32,005 nucleotides of DNA from Halothermothrix sp. (lineage in GTDB: Bacteria; Bacillota; Halanaerobiia; DY22613). The translations under genes were made by a program, and so were the position numbers. The notes beneath the pieces are model-generated. The model worked only from the letters and a program-made list of their open reading frames with translations, was not told the origin of the DNA and did not search any database. The stretch lies in NCBI GenBank assembly GCA_016841825.1, contig JAENYK010000026.1, positions 1 through 32,005 on the forward strand, in the 5' to 3' direction. Of this stretch, positions 22,758 through 32,005 are shown in pieces (position 1 is the stretch's first letter; each line of letters starts with the position of its first letter).

Positions 22758-22793
22758 CAGACTGACAGGATAATTACCCGTTGGTCTGTTTTT
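22758..22793 (+). terminator. Terminator of the iron-sulfur gene
   Basis: CAGAC (22758-22762) pairs with GTCTG (22784-22788), with partial inner pairing (AGG/CC), followed by T5 and further T-rich sequence. It lies 17 nt after the stop. Confidence 0.65.
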
Positions 22794-22819
22794 ATTTTGA
22801 CTTTCTTCTGTCATAATAA

Positions 22820-22868
22820 AAAAGCCGAAAGCGAGATTAAAAATTAAGAGTTCTCGATTCCGACTTTT
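22820..22868 (-). terminator. Terminator of rqcH
   Basis: AAAAGCCGAAAGCGAGA (22820-22836) pairs with TCTCGATTCCGACTTTT (22852-22868) with three mismatches or wobbles and a 15-nt loop. On the minus strand the stem runs into CTTTTTTATT, a proper terminator tail for rqcH. It may act weakly in the plus direction too. Confidence 0.75.
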
Positions 22869-22883
22869 ATGTTCGATAATGAC

Positions 22884-24653
22884 TTATTTTTCTGACACCC
22901 GTAATGTTTCTACTAGTTCTTCATCGGGAGTAATTAATACAGTTTGAAAGTTCTCGTAAAACACCAATCCAGGTTTGGCTCCTTTAGCTTTATTTACATG
23001 TTTGATCAATGTATAGTCAACGGGAACAGTAGAAGATGATCTGGCCTTACTGTAATATGCTGCTAAAGTTGCTGCTTCCTCAATGGTTCTGTCAGGAATT
23101 TCTCGCCGATCATGGTTGCGAATTACCACATGTGAACCGGGAATTCGTTGAGCGTGGAACCAGTGGTCATCTCTGGAAGCTATTCCTTTGGTTAATTGAT
23201 CATTTTGGCGATTATTCCGCCCAACCAGAATATCAAAACCATCAGAGCTTTTGAATCGCATGGGTTTACTTTTGACCTGACGTCGGTTTGGAGTAGTTTT
23301 GCGTTTGTCATGAAAATATCCTTCAGTAATCAATTCTTCACGAATCTCTTCAAAATCCACTGTAGATTCTATCTGTTCAAGACTCACTTCTACATTTTTA
23401 AGATACTCTATCTCGGGATCCAATTTTGCTAATTCTATTTTAATGTATTGAATACTGGTTTTTAACTTATTATAACGCTTAAAATATTTAGCAGCATTAT
23501 TTTGGGGTGATAGAGCAGGATCGAGTTCGATTGTTATCTCCCGCATCTCGGGATCATAGTAATTGATGGCAGAAAATTGTTGCGTACCCTTTTTAATCTG
23601 ATAAAGATTAGCTGTTAACATCTCTCCTTTGACCCGATACTCATTGGCATTACGGGCTTCGTCTAATTGGGATAAAAGTTTTTCACGTTTTTTGAGATCT
23701 TTTTCCAGTAAATTTGATATAGTCTTATGCAGATTACCCGAAATCTGACTTAACATCTGTTTTTTAATTCTTTTTTCAAAATAGTGATCTAAAAGTGCAC
23801 TCATGGATGGAAAAGATGTTTGTTTTAGCTCGCCATACTGCTTTAAAGGAAGACAGGAATAGGCTTTGACTTTGCCGCTCTCATCTTCTACTATCGTCGG
23901 AGTGGTTTGACCTGTTGTTAAAATGGAAAATAAGTGCATGAATGATTCCCAGAGAAGCTCTAAATCTTGCAGACTATACTCATCTAATCTTGCATTAGGG
24001 TTTAATCCTGCACGTAGAACAATCTCTCTGGCGATCAGTGGGCTGATTCCCCGATAGTTCTTCATCACAGCTTGAAATAGTTTTGTTTCACGTTCCAGCA
24101 TAATCAAAGCTAGAAAGGCTGCTTTTTCTGCCATTAATGGATTAGCCTTATCCTGTTCTGGTGGAGTTATATAGTCTCTTCCTGGTAAGATTTCCCGATG
24201 TCTGCTTATCCCGGAAGAGATTCTTTTGATGCCATCCAGAATGGTGTTATTCTCTGATAATAGGATTAAGTTACTGTGTCGTCCCATCAGTTCAGCTACC
24301 AGACGATATTGTACAACTTCTCCCTCTTCATTGAGATTTTGGATCACGATATGTAAAATACGTTCAAATCCAGGCTGCTCCAGTGCAATAATTCTACCAC
24401 CACTCAAATATTTTCTGAGAAGCATACAAAATGCAGGTGGATGGGGGGGATTGGTAAACTTTTCATTTGTTAAATGAATCCGGGAGAATTGGGGGTTGGC
24501 AGACAGAAGTAAATATAAGTTTTCACCGTGCCCCCTGAGAGTGAAGGTAATCAGATCACCATCAGGTTGATAGATTTTATCCACTCTGGCAGTAATTAAT
24601 TTTTCTTTTAACTCATTCATTATGGTATATAAAACTAATCCGTCAAAGGCCAT
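22884..24653 (-). CDS. rqcH: Rqc2/RqcH-type ribosome quality control protein (NFACT family)
   Basis: 589 aa, ATG at 24653 with AAGGAGG upstream. Binds obstructed large ribosomal subunits carrying peptidyl-tRNA and directs C-terminal alanine tailing in Bacillus; older names are FbpA/YloA. NFACT-N domain with KFTNPPHPPAFCMLLRKYL (65-83); the functionally important Asp-Arg pair of B. subtilis RqcH appears as E97-R98 in GFERIL, a conservative change. A central coiled coil (about 300-345 and 390-430) is followed by the NFACT-R domain with GFDILVGRNNRQND and DDHWFHAQRIPGSHVVIRN. It is divergent from the Ca2+ ATPase gene, whereas Bacillus yloA and yloB run together. Confidence 0.93.
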   Translation of the reverse strand: MAFDGLVLYTIMNELKEKLITARVDKIYQPDGDLITFTLRGHGENLYLLLSANPQFSRIHLTNEKFTNPPHPPAFCMLLRKYLSGGRIIALEQPGFERILHIVIQNLNEEGEVVQYRLVAELMGRHSNLILLSENNTILDGIKRISSGISRHREILPGRDYITPPEQDKANPLMAEKAAFLALIMLERETKLFQAVMKNYRGISPLIAREIVLRAGLNPNARLDEYSLQDLELLWESFMHLFSILTTGQTTPTIVEDESGKVKAYSCLPLKQYGELKQTSFPSMSALLDHYFEKRIKKQMLSQISGNLHKTISNLLEKDLKKREKLLSQLDEARNANEYRVKGEMLTANLYQIKKGTQQFSAINYYDPEMREITIELDPALSPQNNAAKYFKRYNKLKTSIQYIKIELAKLDPEIEYLKNVEVSLEQIESTVDFEEIREELITEGYFHDKRKTTPNRRQVKSKPMRFKSSDGFDILVGRNNRQNDQLTKGIASRDDHWFHAQRIPGSHVVIRNHDRREIPDRTIEEAATLAAYYSKARSSSTVPVDYTLIKHVNKAKGAKPGLVFYENFQTVLITPDEELVETLRVSEK

Positions 24654-24697
24654 TGTGCATCCTCCTTAAAATACAAAATTAACTTCCTCAAGTCTTA

Positions 24698-24726
24698 AGT
24701 ATAATTGATTTTTTTGTCACAGTCAA
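24698..24726 (-). promoter_or_regulatory. Promoter of rqcH
   Basis: On the minus strand TTGACT (complement of 24721-24726) and TATACT (complement of 24698-24703) are exactly 17 nt apart, each 5 of 6 to consensus. It lies about 45 nt upstream of the rqcH ATG. Confidence 0.78.
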
Positions 24727-24815
24727 ACTATCCCTCTGGAATTAAGGTTATTTTTCGATAATTCGTTGAATAAAATTAGTAGAGTGATGACATTCAGGAG
24801 GTGAGAGCAGGGCAG

Positions 24816-27551
24816 ATGTATAAAAAACCTGGTGAAAATAATGATATACCTTATCGCAATACTGTTGACGAAGTAGTTAAAACATGGGAAACCGATCTAT
24901 CTAAAGGTTTAACCGAGCGACAAATAGTTAGTCGTTCTAAAACCTTTGGCCCAAATGCTTTACCAACAGGTAAAAAGTTAAATGCGTTTGAAATCTTGAT
25001 AGATCAATTTCGTGATTTCATGATCATGGTTTTAATGGCTGCTACCATTATTTCTGGAGTAATGGGTGAGATTGAAGATGCTATTACAATTATGGCTATC
25101 GTACTCTTAAATGCCTTCCTTGGATTTATTCAGGAGTTTAAAGCAGAACGTTCATTACAGGCTTTAAAAGAGTTAACAGCCCCGGATGCTAAAGTCTGTC
25201 GGGATGGAGAGATAAAATTCATTAAAGCCCGGAATCTGGTTCCCGGTGACCTGGTATATTTGGAGGCAGGTGATAAGGTTCCAGCTGATGGAAGAGTTAT
25301 TGAATCACAGAATTTAGAGATAGATGAATCTCTATTAACCGGGGAATCTATGCCTGTAGAGAAGGAAACAGGTGCTCTGATAGCTCAAGTAGTGGTAGCT
25401 GATCGTAAAAATATGGTTCATATGGGTACTATTGTTACCAGAGGTAGAGGTCAAATTTTGATCACCTCAACAGGATTGGATACGGAGATGGGTAAAATCG
25501 CCAACTTGCTATCCGGAATGGAAGAGGAAGAGACACCATTACAGAAGAGACTACAATATCTGGGAAAATGGTTGGTCTGGTTATGTCTCCTTGCCTGTGC
25601 GGCAGTGGTGGGAGTTGGAGTTTTTAAAGGTGAATCTTTGTATCAGATGTTCCTGGCTGGAGTTAGTCTGGCAGTAGCTGCAATTCCTGAAGGTCTGCCA
25701 GCTATTGTCACTCTGTCACTGGCGATAGGAGTCCAGCGGATGATTAAGCGTAATGCTATCGTTCGAAAATTACCGGCAGTTGAAACTCTAGGCTGTGCTA
25801 CAGTGATCTGTTCTGACAAAACGGGAACCCTGACTCAGAATCGGATGACTGTAAGGAAAGTATATACGATGAACAGAATGATTGATTTTGATCGGCAATC
25901 TGATGATTCAGATCTCCAGATGGCCTTGGAGATAGGAGTCTTTTGTAATAATGCTACTCTGGTAACACCGCAGAAGAGAAGTTTTTTCAATCGCAAAGTT
26001 AGCCATAATGATTTACAGGTAATTGGTGATCCTACTGAAGGGGCACTCTTATTGGCGGGAGCTAAAGCTGGAATTAAAAAAGATCAGTTGATAAAATATG
26101 AATTCCAGTCGGAAATTCCTTTTGATTCTAATCGTAAGCGAATGTCTGTGATTGTTAAAGAAGGTTTGATGCAAAAGTTATTGATCAAAGGGGCACCAGA
26201 TATTATAATAGAAAGATGCTGTAAATATCAGGATGGCCATCAGATAAAAAACTTGAGTCAACAGATGAGAGAAAAAATATTACGACAGAATGATGAAATG
26301 ACTCATAATGCCCTACGGGTATTGGCTGTGGCTTATCGGCGAATCTCAATTGGTGGACATAACAATAGTCGAGATCTTTCTGAATATGAGAATGACCTCA
26401 TTTTTGTAGGGTTGATCGGAATGATAGATCCCCCAAGAGAGGAAGCGAAGGAAGCGATAAATCGTTGTCGGATGGCAGGGATTAAACCAGTAATGGTAAC
26501 AGGTGACCATCGAAATACTGCCAGGGCCATTGCTAAGGAGTTAGGTTTGTTATGTAGGGGAGATATGGTTGTTACTGGTGAAGAACTTAATCAGATGACT
26601 AATGAAGAGTTTATCTCCCAAATTGATCAGATTGCTGTTTATGCCAGGGTATCTCCTGAAGACAAATTACGGATTGTCAAAGCCTTCAAATCTCAGGGGG
26701 AGATTGTAGCTATGACGGGAGATGGGGTTAATGATGCTCCTGCAGTCAAAGAGGCTGATATCGGAATCGCTATGGGAGAAAAGGGGACTGATGTTACTAG
26801 AGAGTCATCGTCGCTCATTCTGGCAGATGACAATTTTGCTACGATTGTAGCAGCCGTGGAAGAAGGACGCAATATTTATGATAATATCCGAAAATTCATT
26901 CGTTATCTACTCTCATGTAATATTGGAGAGATTTTGACTATCTTCATTGGAATTGTTTTGGGGCTTCCTTTACCTTTATTACCAATACAGATTCTTTGGG
27001 TTAATCTGGTGACCGATGGTCTTCCTGCACTGGCCCTGGGGGTTGACCCAGGTGATCAGGATGTTATGGTGAGACCGCCGCGAGATCCACAGGAGAGTAT
27101 CTTTAGCCATGGTCTGCAAACTAAGATAATTGTGCAGGGGATATTGATTGGCTTAAGTACTTTAGGAGCATTTGTTCTGGGATTGTATTGGGAAGGTGGT
27201 TCACTGGCAGAGGCTAGAACTATGGCTTTTACCACATTGGTGATGGCTCAGTTAATCTTTGTCTTTGCCTGCCGTTCTGAGAGACATTCTCTCTGGCAGA
27301 CTAATCCTTTTACAAATATCTGGATTCTGTTGTCAATATTCTTCTCGGCGGGTATGCATGTAGGTGTGTTATATATCCCGTCAATGCAGAACATCTTTAA
27401 AACCACTCTGTTGAACTCGCGGGAATGGTTGATTATTCTGGGAATGGCCAGTTGGTCCACTATTTTGTTGGATGTGATTCAAACAGTTTTACATAAAACT
27501 GTGCACAAAGAGCATGTTAAGAGATACCAAACTGATAAAAAGTTCAGTTGA
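24816..27551 (+). CDS. Calcium-transporting P-type ATPase (SERCA-like, type IIA)
   Basis: 911 aa from ATG 24816; GTG 24801 is in frame but abuts the AGGAGG sequence. Membrane pump that exports Ca2+ at the cost of ATP. Actuator TGES (175-178), M4 calcium motif PEGLP (291-295), phosphorylation site [10 protein letters not shown] (D334), hinge [11 protein letters not shown], and the M6 region [20 protein letters not shown], nearly identical to SERCA's calcium site. Ten membrane segments expected. It is the positional counterpart of Bacillus yloB, next to yloA and before yloC. Ca2+ specificity is inferred from M4/M6; Mn2+ transport is a known variation in the family. Confidence 0.92.
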   Translation: MYKKPGENNDIPYRNTVDEVVKTWETDLSKGLTERQIVSRSKTFGPNALPTGKKLNAFEILIDQFRDFMIMVLMAATIISGVMGEIEDAITIMAIVLLNAFLGFIQEFKAERSLQALKELTAPDAKVCRDGEIKFIKARNLVPGDLVYLEAGDKVPADGRVIESQNLEIDESLLTGESMPVEKETGALIAQVVVADRKNMVHMGTIVTRGRGQILITSTGLDTEMGKIANLLSGMEEEETPLQKRLQYLGKWLVWLCLLACAAVVGVGVFKGESLYQMFLAGVSLAVAAIPEGLPAIVTLSLAIGVQRMIKRNAIVRKLPAVETLGCATVICSDKTGTLTQNRMTVRKVYTMNRMIDFDRQSDDSDLQMALEIGVFCNNATLVTPQKRSFFNRKVSHNDLQVIGDPTEGALLLAGAKAGIKKDQLIKYEFQSEIPFDSNRKRMSVIVKEGLMQKLLIKGAPDIIIERCCKYQDGHQIKNLSQQMREKILRQNDEMTHNALRVLAVAYRRISIGGHNNSRDLSEYENDLIFVGLIGMIDPPREEAKEAINRCRMAGIKPVMVTGDHRNTARAIAKELGLLCRGDMVVTGEELNQMTNEEFISQIDQIAVYARVSPEDKLRIVKAFKSQGEIVAMTGDGVNDAPAVKEADIGIAMGEKGTDVTRESSSLILADDNFATIVAAVEEGRNIYDNIRKFIRYLLSCNIGEILTIFIGIVLGLPLPLLPIQILWVNLVTDGLPALALGVDPGDQDVMVRPPRDPQESIFSHGLQTKIIVQGILIGLSTLGAFVLGLYWEGGSLAEARTMAFTTLVMAQLIFVFACRSERHSLWQTNPFTNIWILLSIFFSAGMHVGVLYIPSMQNIFKTTLLNSREWLIILGMASWSTILLDVIQTVLHKTVHKEHVKRYQTDKKFS

Positions 27552-27619
27552 GAAAGCATAATTATAATATTTAGCTAATGGGTAAACTATTTTCAAAAAG
27601 AATACTAATTTTCGGTTTT

Positions 27620-27658
27620 GAGGCTGCTCCAAAATTTCTATTTTAGAGGAGCCTCTTT
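27620..27658 (+). terminator. Terminator after the Ca2+ ATPase gene
   Basis: GAGGCT (27620-27625) pairs with AGCCTC (27650-27655); inner CTC/GAG and AAAAT/ATTTT extend the stem with two mismatches. A TTTCTATATT tail follows. The remaining gap to yicC (27659-27978) holds a candidate promoter and no gene I can support. Confidence 0.75.
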
Positions 27659-27862
27659 CTATATTCAGATATAGGGGAATCATTGACACTCTCACAGTTA
27701 ACGCAGGTGTGCTTTTTTCCCTAACTCTGTAAGTATGCTAATAGCGAAACGGATAAAATATAATATTCTACCAAGTTTAACGAATGAATTTGCGGTTAAA
27801 ACTATATGGGGAAAAAAATTCGCATTCAGATTAAAATTTTCCTGATTCAAAGTAAAATAGTC

Positions 27863-27892
27863 TTGCAATTGAATCAATGCCTATGGTATTAT
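27863..27892 (+). promoter_or_regulatory. Putative promoter of the yicC-remA-gmk-rpoZ unit
   Basis: TTGCAA (27863-27868) and TATTAT (27887-27892, 5 of 6) are 18 nt apart, about 85 nt upstream of yicC. Inverted heptamers GATTCAA (27844-27850) and TTGAATC (27869-27875) flank the -35 box and could be an operator. Confidence 0.5.
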
Positions 27893-27978
27893 AAGTTATA
27901 GATTTAAAGGAAGAATGAGGGAGAGGAAGAATTATTGCGGTAATCGAGGTTAATGGAAGAATAGGAGGTGGAAGTGTA

Positions 27979-28860
27979 ATGATAAAAAGTATGACAGGAT
28001 ATGGGATAGGAGAGACTAAGCGAGATGGTTATCACATTACTGCAGAGTTGAAAACAGTGAACCATCGTTATTCAAATATTTATTTACATATGCCGGGGCA
28101 TCTCTTATCATTGGAGTCAACCTTACAGAAAATGCTAAAAGAGAAACTTGACAGAGGCCGGATTGATCTCTACCTCAAGATAGAAGAAGATGAGGTAGAA
28201 GGAGCCTATATTCCCAAGATTAATCATGAACTGGCTAAGAGTTATTATAATGAATTGACAGTTTTACAGAATAACTTAGGATTTGCAGAGGAACTAAAAA
28301 TTGAGACTTTAATCTCTTTACCGGAGGTTTTGAAAGTCAAAGAAGCAGATCAAAATGAAGAGATCTTGCATGATCTGATTGTTGAAACTGTGAAGAAGAG
28401 TTTGGATTCTTTACTTGAGATGAGGGTTCACGAAGGGACCGAGCTTTGTTATGATCTGATTCAACGTTTAGATATTATTGAAAGAGAAGTTGAGCAGATA
28501 AAACTTAGAGCACCACAGATTCTGGAAGAGTATAAGGCCAGGATGAGAGATCGAATTAATGAAATTTTAGATGATATGAGTATTGATGATGATCGTTTAG
28601 CAATGGAGGTAGCTATATTAGCTGAACGTAGTTGTATTAATGAAGAATTAGTGCGTTTAATGAGCCATCTGGGACAATTTCGCAAGAATTTAGATAGTAC
28701 TGAAGCGGTTGGCCGCAAATTAGATTTTATTGCTCAAGAGATGTATCGGGAGACGAATACTATTGGTTCTAAGGCTAATGATTCCGTTATTTCTAATTAT
28801 GTTGTCAATATGAAAAGCGAAATTGACAAAATACGTGAGCAAATACAAAATATTGAATAG
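27979..28860 (+). CDS. YicC/YloC family endoribonuclease
   Basis: 293 aa, ATG 27979 with AGGAGGTGG 7 nt upstream. Starts [12 protein letters not shown] and ends with the conserved [36 protein letters not shown]-type helix (DUF1732). Acidic clusters and a long helical middle are typical. E. coli YicC and Bacillus YloC have been reported as RNases; the physiological targets are unclear. remA follows after 29 nt, as in Bacillus. Confidence 0.93.
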   Translation: MIKSMTGYGIGETKRDGYHITAELKTVNHRYSNIYLHMPGHLLSLESTLQKMLKEKLDRGRIDLYLKIEEDEVEGAYIPKINHELAKSYYNELTVLQNNLGFAEELKIETLISLPEVLKVKEADQNEEILHDLIVETVKKSLDSLLEMRVHEGTELCYDLIQRLDIIEREVEQIKLRAPQILEEYKARMRDRINEILDDMSIDDDRLAMEVAILAERSCINEELVRLMSHLGQFRKNLDSTEAVGRKLDFIAQEMYRETNTIGSKANDSVISNYVVNMKSEIDKIREQIQNIE

Positions 28861-28889
28861 GGTATGTTGAAGAAGGGGGTTTTTGGTTT

Positions 28890-29141
28890 ATGGAGATCAA
28901 ATTGATTAATATCGGTTTTGGCAACATTGTAGCAGCTAATCGTATCGTAGCAATTGTTAGCCCTGAATCTGCGCCAATTAAGAGAATTATTCAAGAAGCA
29001 AGAGATCGCGGTATGTTAATCGATGCAACTTATGGCAGGAGAACTAGAGCTGTTGTAATTACCGACAGTGATCATGTTATTTTATCGGCTGTACAACCTG
29101 AAACTGTTTCACATCGTTTAACTGATTCGCAGGAGGAATAA
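28890..29141 (+). CDS. remA: RemA-type DNA-binding regulator (DUF370)
   Basis: 83 aa with AAGGGGG upstream. Near-textbook DUF370: [20 protein letters not shown], then [31 protein letters not shown], where the basic RDRG...YGRRTR segment corresponds to the DNA-contact surface. In Bacillus RemA activates biofilm matrix and osmoprotection genes; in clostridial relatives the regulon is unknown. Adjacent to gmk (18-nt gap) in the conserved order. Confidence 0.93.
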   Translation: MEIKLINIGFGNIVAANRIVAIVSPESAPIKRIIQEARDRGMLIDATYGRRTRAVVITDSDHVILSAVQPETVSHRLTDSQEE

Positions 29142-29159
29142 TTTAGAGGGGGAAATAGG

Positions 29160-29735
29160 ATGAGGGGCAAATTATTTGTACTTTCCGGGCCTTCAGGTGT
29201 TGGTAAAGGCACGGTACGCGCAGCACTGTTAAATGATTATACTGACATACTTTACTCTGTTTCTGCCACAACTCGTAAGAAACGGGAAGGTGAAGTTGAT
29301 GGTAAAGACTATTTCTTTGTATCTTTAGAAAATTTTAAAGGAATGTTAAATAATGATGAACTGATTGAATGGGCAGAATACTGTGGTAATTATTATGGAA
29401 CTCCCCGGACATACGTGGAAGAGAAGTTAAATCAGGGTTATGATGTAATTCTGGAGATCGAAATTCAGGGAGCCGAACAGATCAAAAAAAAATTCCCAGA
29501 TGGAGTTTTTGTATTTTTGGCACCACCTTCTTTGAATGAACTACGCTCCCGGATTCAAAAAAGGGGAACTGAAGATGCATGTATTATCTGTGAAAGATTG
29601 AAAACCGCTGAAATTGAAATGGATGAGATGTATAACTATGATTATGTTATAGTCAATGATGTGATCAATAATGCTGTAGAAAAGTTAAAAGCTATCATTA
29701 TCGCTGAAAGATGTAAAATTGAAAATTATAAATAA
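29160..29735 (+). CDS. gmk: Guanylate kinase
   Basis: 191 aa; GAGGGGG precedes ATG. Phosphorylates GMP to GDP using ATP. P-loop SGPSGVGKGT (9-18), GMP-binding SATTRKKREGEVDGKDYFFV, and GNYYGTP. C-terminal part contains VFLAPPS and the lid arginines. Length is normal. Part of the remA-gmk-rpoZ unit linking nucleotide supply and transcription genes. Confidence 0.95.
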   Translation: MRGKLFVLSGPSGVGKGTVRAALLNDYTDILYSVSATTRKKREGEVDGKDYFFVSLENFKGMLNNDELIEWAEYCGNYYGTPRTYVEEKLNQGYDVILEIEIQGAEQIKKKFPDGVFVFLAPPSLNELRSRIQKRGTEDACIICERLKTAEIEMDEMYNYDYVIVNDVINNAVEKLKAIIIAERCKIENYK

Positions 29736-29749
29736 GGGGGATATCTTCC

Positions 29750-29962
29750 ATGGTGGTTAAGCCTTCTCTAGATGACTTATTAAAAAAGGTTGACAGTGCT
29801 TACACGCTGGCTATAGCTTCGGCAAGACGGGCTAGGATGTTAAATGAAGGTGGCAAACCTCTGCTGAAAGTTGAGGGCAATAAGCCAGTGTCTCATGCTT
29901 TAGAGGAGATTGTTGCTGATAAGATTATTATTAAACGGAGAATTCTTAAAGGAATCAAATAA
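29750..29962 (+). CDS. rpoZ: DNA-directed RNA polymerase omega subunit
   Basis: 70 aa, ATG 29750 after AAGGGGG. Assists RNA polymerase assembly. MVVKPSLDDLLKKVDSAYTL, ASARRAR, and ALEEIVADKI are the standard omega motifs. A strong hairpin starts 3 nt after the stop. Confidence 0.93.
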   Translation: MVVKPSLDDLLKKVDSAYTLAIASARRARMLNEGGKPLLKVEGNKPVSHALEEIVADKIIIKRRILKGIK

Positions 29963-29964
29963 TT

Positions 29965-29994
29965 ATTGGCCTACCCGACAGGGGGCCAATTTTT
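29965..29994 (+). terminator. Strong terminator between rpoZ and coaBC
   Basis: ATTGGCC (29965-29971) pairs with GGCCAAT (29984-29990); the inner stem CCC/GGG (29974-29976/29981-29983) closes a GACA loop, with a TA bulge. Five T follow (29990-29994). It lies between genes normally co-transcribed and only 15 nt before coaBC. Confidence 0.85.
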
Positions 29995-30009
29995 ATCGAG
30001 GTGATTAAG

Positions 30010-31203
30010 GTGGTCAAAGGGAAAACTGTAGTTATAGGGATAACAGGAGGTATTGCTGCATACAAAGTGGTTTATGTAGTCAGTGCACTCAAGAAGCTGG
30101 GGGTTACTGTAAGAGTTGTGATGACCAGAGCGGCTACCGAATTTGTTCAGCCTATGACTTTTAGAATTCTTTCAAACAACCCGGTATTTGTTGAACAGTT
30201 TGCAGAACCAAAAGTCTGGAATGTAGAACATATCTCGCTGGCTGACTCGGCTGATTTATTTGTCATTGCACCTGCCACCGCCAATATTATCGGCAAAATA
30301 GCGCATGGCATTGCAGATGATTTACTTTCAACGTCAGTTATGGCTGTACAATCTCCTGTACTAATTGTTCCTGCTATGAATGTTAAGATGTATAATAATC
30401 CCATTGTTCAGGACAACATCGCCAGATTAAAGAATTATGGGTATCTTTTTATGGAACCCAATGCTGGCTTACATGCCTGTGGAGATGTGGGTAAAGGACG
30501 ACTTCCGGAACCAGATGAGATTCTTCAACGAATCATTCATGAACTAACACCTAAAGATTTAAAAGGTAAGAAAATTGTTGTTACTGCAGGCGGGACAAGG
30601 GAGGCTATTGATCCGGTGCGTTTTCTTTCTAATCCTTCAACTGGGAAGATGGGATATGCCATAGCTGAAGCAGCATATCGTAGAGGCGCAGAAGTTGTTT
30701 TGGTTAGTGGACCGACCCATCTACAGGCTTCTTCGGGAATCAAGGTAATTCCAATCATCAATACTCAACAGATGGCGAATGCTGTTTTCGATGAATTCGA
30801 TGATGCTGATCTGGTGATTAAAGCCGCCGCCGTCGCTGATTATACTCCTATTGCTTATTCGGAACAGAAGACTAAAAAAACAGAGGGAGAGTTTGTTATC
30901 AGGCTGAGGAGAACTACGGATATTTTGGCTGAGTTAGGAAAACGAAAAAAACCTGGTCAAGTATTAGTGGGATTTGCTGCTGAAACCCAAAATTTGTTAG
31001 AAAATGCCAGATCTAAGTTGGAGAGGAAGAATGCTGACATGATTGTGGCCAATGATGTTTTACGACCTGATTCTGGTTTTGCAGTTGACACTAATCGGGT
31101 TACGATCATTACTAAAGAATATACTGAAAGACTGGATTTGATGTCCAAAGAGCAGATAGCTGAGATGATTCTGGATCAAGCTATGAAGATTAATACTAAA
31201 TAA
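30010..31203 (+). CDS. coaBC: Bifunctional phosphopantothenoylcysteine decarboxylase / phosphopantothenate-cysteine ligase
   Basis: 397 aa. GTG 30010 is preferred since GAGGTG is 6 nt upstream; GTG 30001 is also in frame. N-terminal CoaC flavoprotein: GITGGIAAYK (9-18), active-site H74 in VEHISLADSADLFVIAPATAN, PAMN (121-124) and catalytic C157 in HACGDVGKGRLPEP. C-terminal CoaB: TAGGTREAIDPVRFLSNPSTG and KAAAVADYTP, the latter holding the nucleotide-binding signature. Together they make 4'-phosphopantetheine for coenzyme A. No promoter fits between the preceding terminator and the start. Confidence 0.95.
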   Translation: MVKGKTVVIGITGGIAAYKVVYVVSALKKLGVTVRVVMTRAATEFVQPMTFRILSNNPVFVEQFAEPKVWNVEHISLADSADLFVIAPATANIIGKIAHGIADDLLSTSVMAVQSPVLIVPAMNVKMYNNPIVQDNIARLKNYGYLFMEPNAGLHACGDVGKGRLPEPDEILQRIIHELTPKDLKGKKIVVTAGGTREAIDPVRFLSNPSTGKMGYAIAEAAYRRGAEVVLVSGPTHLQASSGIKVIPIINTQQMANAVFDEFDDADLVIKAAAVADYTPIAYSEQKTKKTEGEFVIRLRRTTDILAELGKRKKPGQVLVGFAAETQNLLENARSKLERKNADMIVANDVLRPDSGFAVDTNRVTIITKEYTERLDLMSKEQIAEMILDQAMKINTK

Positions 31204-31215
31204 AACAGGCATGAA

Positions 31216-31266
31216 TCACTTAAAGAATGTAAGACTAAAACTTTACAATCTTTAAGTGACTTTTTT
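31216..31266 (+). terminator. Terminator of coaBC
   Basis: TCACTTAAAGA (31216-31226) pairs with TCTTTAAGTGA (31249-31259); inner TGTAAG/CTTTACA continues the stem. T6 follows at 31261-31266. In Bacillus priA follows coaBC; here no gene follows. Confidence 0.92.
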
Positions 31267-31442
31267 GTTCTACAGGCATTTTATTATACTAGGATTTATG
31301 TCTTTTTACGGGATGTGGATTGTGTAGTAAGTTGGGCATAGGGGCTGAGGGCAAAAGAAAAATTTGTCTAGTGGCAAGCACTGCAAAGTATTAAGATAAT
31401 TAATACTACCATTCAGTTAGTCAATAAATGACGGCTGTTTGG

Positions 31443-31925
31443 CTAAAATTTCCTTTCAGGGAGATATATTTTTCCTTGTATATATTCAATAATTTGATTC
31501 AAATCCAAGGCCTTTCTCATAACCGAATGATATAAGTCAGCTTTCTGGATAATAAGAGCTATTTTCTTCAATGCAGCTGGTTTGCTCTTGGCATGGAGTC
31601 TCTTCGTGTATTGTTGTATGCTTTAGAGCCTGCCTGTTAGTTAAAGCTTAGCCTTCTACAGACTCCAGACACATACTCCATGTCAAGAGTTCGCTACTAC
31701 GCCAAATCTCTGATTACTTGCACAATGATAGTCATTTCTACGTTGTAATGTTTCCTCTTTGATTCTTTTTCCTTCTGCCAGTATTATAACGTCTCTACCA
31801 GTATGGTGATTACTTTTAATGGAACATATAGAATTTTCATTGCCAGAAAGCTCTGTCCTATCTGTTGTAAAACCTATTCTCAAATTTCTGACTTCTTAAT
31901 TCCATATTTCCAATACGCCTATAAC
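31443..31925 (-). pseudogene. Decayed minus-strand coding remnant, possibly a transposase
   Basis: Three adjoining minus-strand segments read like protein but in different frames. One of 59 residues ends at TAG 31443 and contains YTKRLHAKSKPAALKKIALI and IIEYIQGKIYLPERKF. Another ends near 31696 and contains KHYNVEMTIIVQVIRDLA. A third, near 31860-31925, contains RRIGNMELRSQKFENRFYNR. None has a start codon with a ribosome binding site, and stops separate them. The basic composition suggests a broken transposase, but I cannot name a family. The 31267-31442 stretch holds nothing I can identify. Confidence 0.35.
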
Positions 31926-31938
31926 TCATCATTATTAT

Positions 31939-31994
31939 GCTTACTTTATGGTAAGCGTCAAATAGCCTCCACCTTGAAACGAGGTAGAGGCTAT
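31939..31994. other. Two adjacent hairpins at the window end
   Basis: GCTTAC/GTAAGC (31939-31944/31951-31956) is followed directly by ATAGCCTCCACCT (31962-31974) pairing with AGGTAGAGGCTAT (31982-31994), one mismatch, 7-nt loop. The second is terminator-grade in strength but has no long T tract. It could end a gene lying beyond the window or be the end of a mobile-element remnant. Confidence 0.5.
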
Positions 31995-32005
31995 AGTATC
32001 ATTTA

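Noticed and set aside
27914-27952. Possible 12-codon leader peptide before yicC
   Set aside because: An ATG follows AAAGGAAGA too closely (3 nt), and no regulatory codon run or attenuator structure accompanies it.

Overview
The window looks like part of the chromosome of a low-GC, probably anaerobic Firmicute (Bacillota). Evidence: AT-rich sequence, strong GGAGG-type ribosome binding sites, TTG/GTG starts, PyrR-type RNA attenuation, RemA, RqcH, a class 1B dihydroorotate dehydrogenase and a ferredoxin-type iron-sulfur protein. A clostridial or halanaerobial lineage is my inference; I cannot name a genus. No rRNA, tRNA, CRISPR array or intact insertion sequence was seen.

Layout. 1-632: the 3' end of an Rpn/PD-(D/E)XK-like gene and a 56-aa hydrophobic protein gene on the minus strand. 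880-4275: DUF5665 membrane protein, nitroreductase, TraR/DksA-type zinc-finger protein, lspA and an RluA-family pseudouridine synthase. 4272-11105: a complete pyrimidine operon apart from carbamoyl-phosphate synthase (pyrR, pyrB, pyrC, pyrF, pyrK, pyrD, pyrE). It has a promoter overlapping the preceding stop codon, a PyrR attenuator before pyrR, a second before pyrB, a possible third structure of another kind before pyrK, and a terminator after pyrE. 11382-14749: an alkaline-phosphatase-superfamily metalloenzyme, a DUF401 permease and an unrecognised membrane-anchored acidic repeat protein whose ribosome binding site lies in a hairpin. 14888-18018 (minus): a hydantoinase/oxoprolinase-like ATPase translationally coupled to a histone-deacetylase-fold amidohydrolase with an extra cysteine-containing C-terminal domain. 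18275-22741: MazG-type pyrophosphohydrolase, a 450-nt hairpin-rich gap, an EF-G paralogue, a Crp/Fnr regulator and a siroheme-reductase-like ferredoxin protein. 22884-31203: rqcH (minus), Ca2+ P-type ATPase, yicC/yloC, remA, gmk, rpoZ, coaBC. 31267-32005: non-coding or decayed sequence with hairpins and broken minus-strand reading frames.

The two ends follow the Bacillus subtilis order (ylyA-lspA-ylyB-pyr operon, then yloA-yloB-yloC-remA-gmk-rpoZ-coaBC). The block between pyrE and rqcH (about 11.4-22.7 kb) is lineage-specific and holds the least understood genes. The most interesting points are the acidic EYG-repeat protein with its sequestered ribosome binding site, the hydantoinase-deacetylase pair, the two PyrR attenuators with compensatory stem changes, and the hairpin-rich region upstream of the EF-G paralogue.
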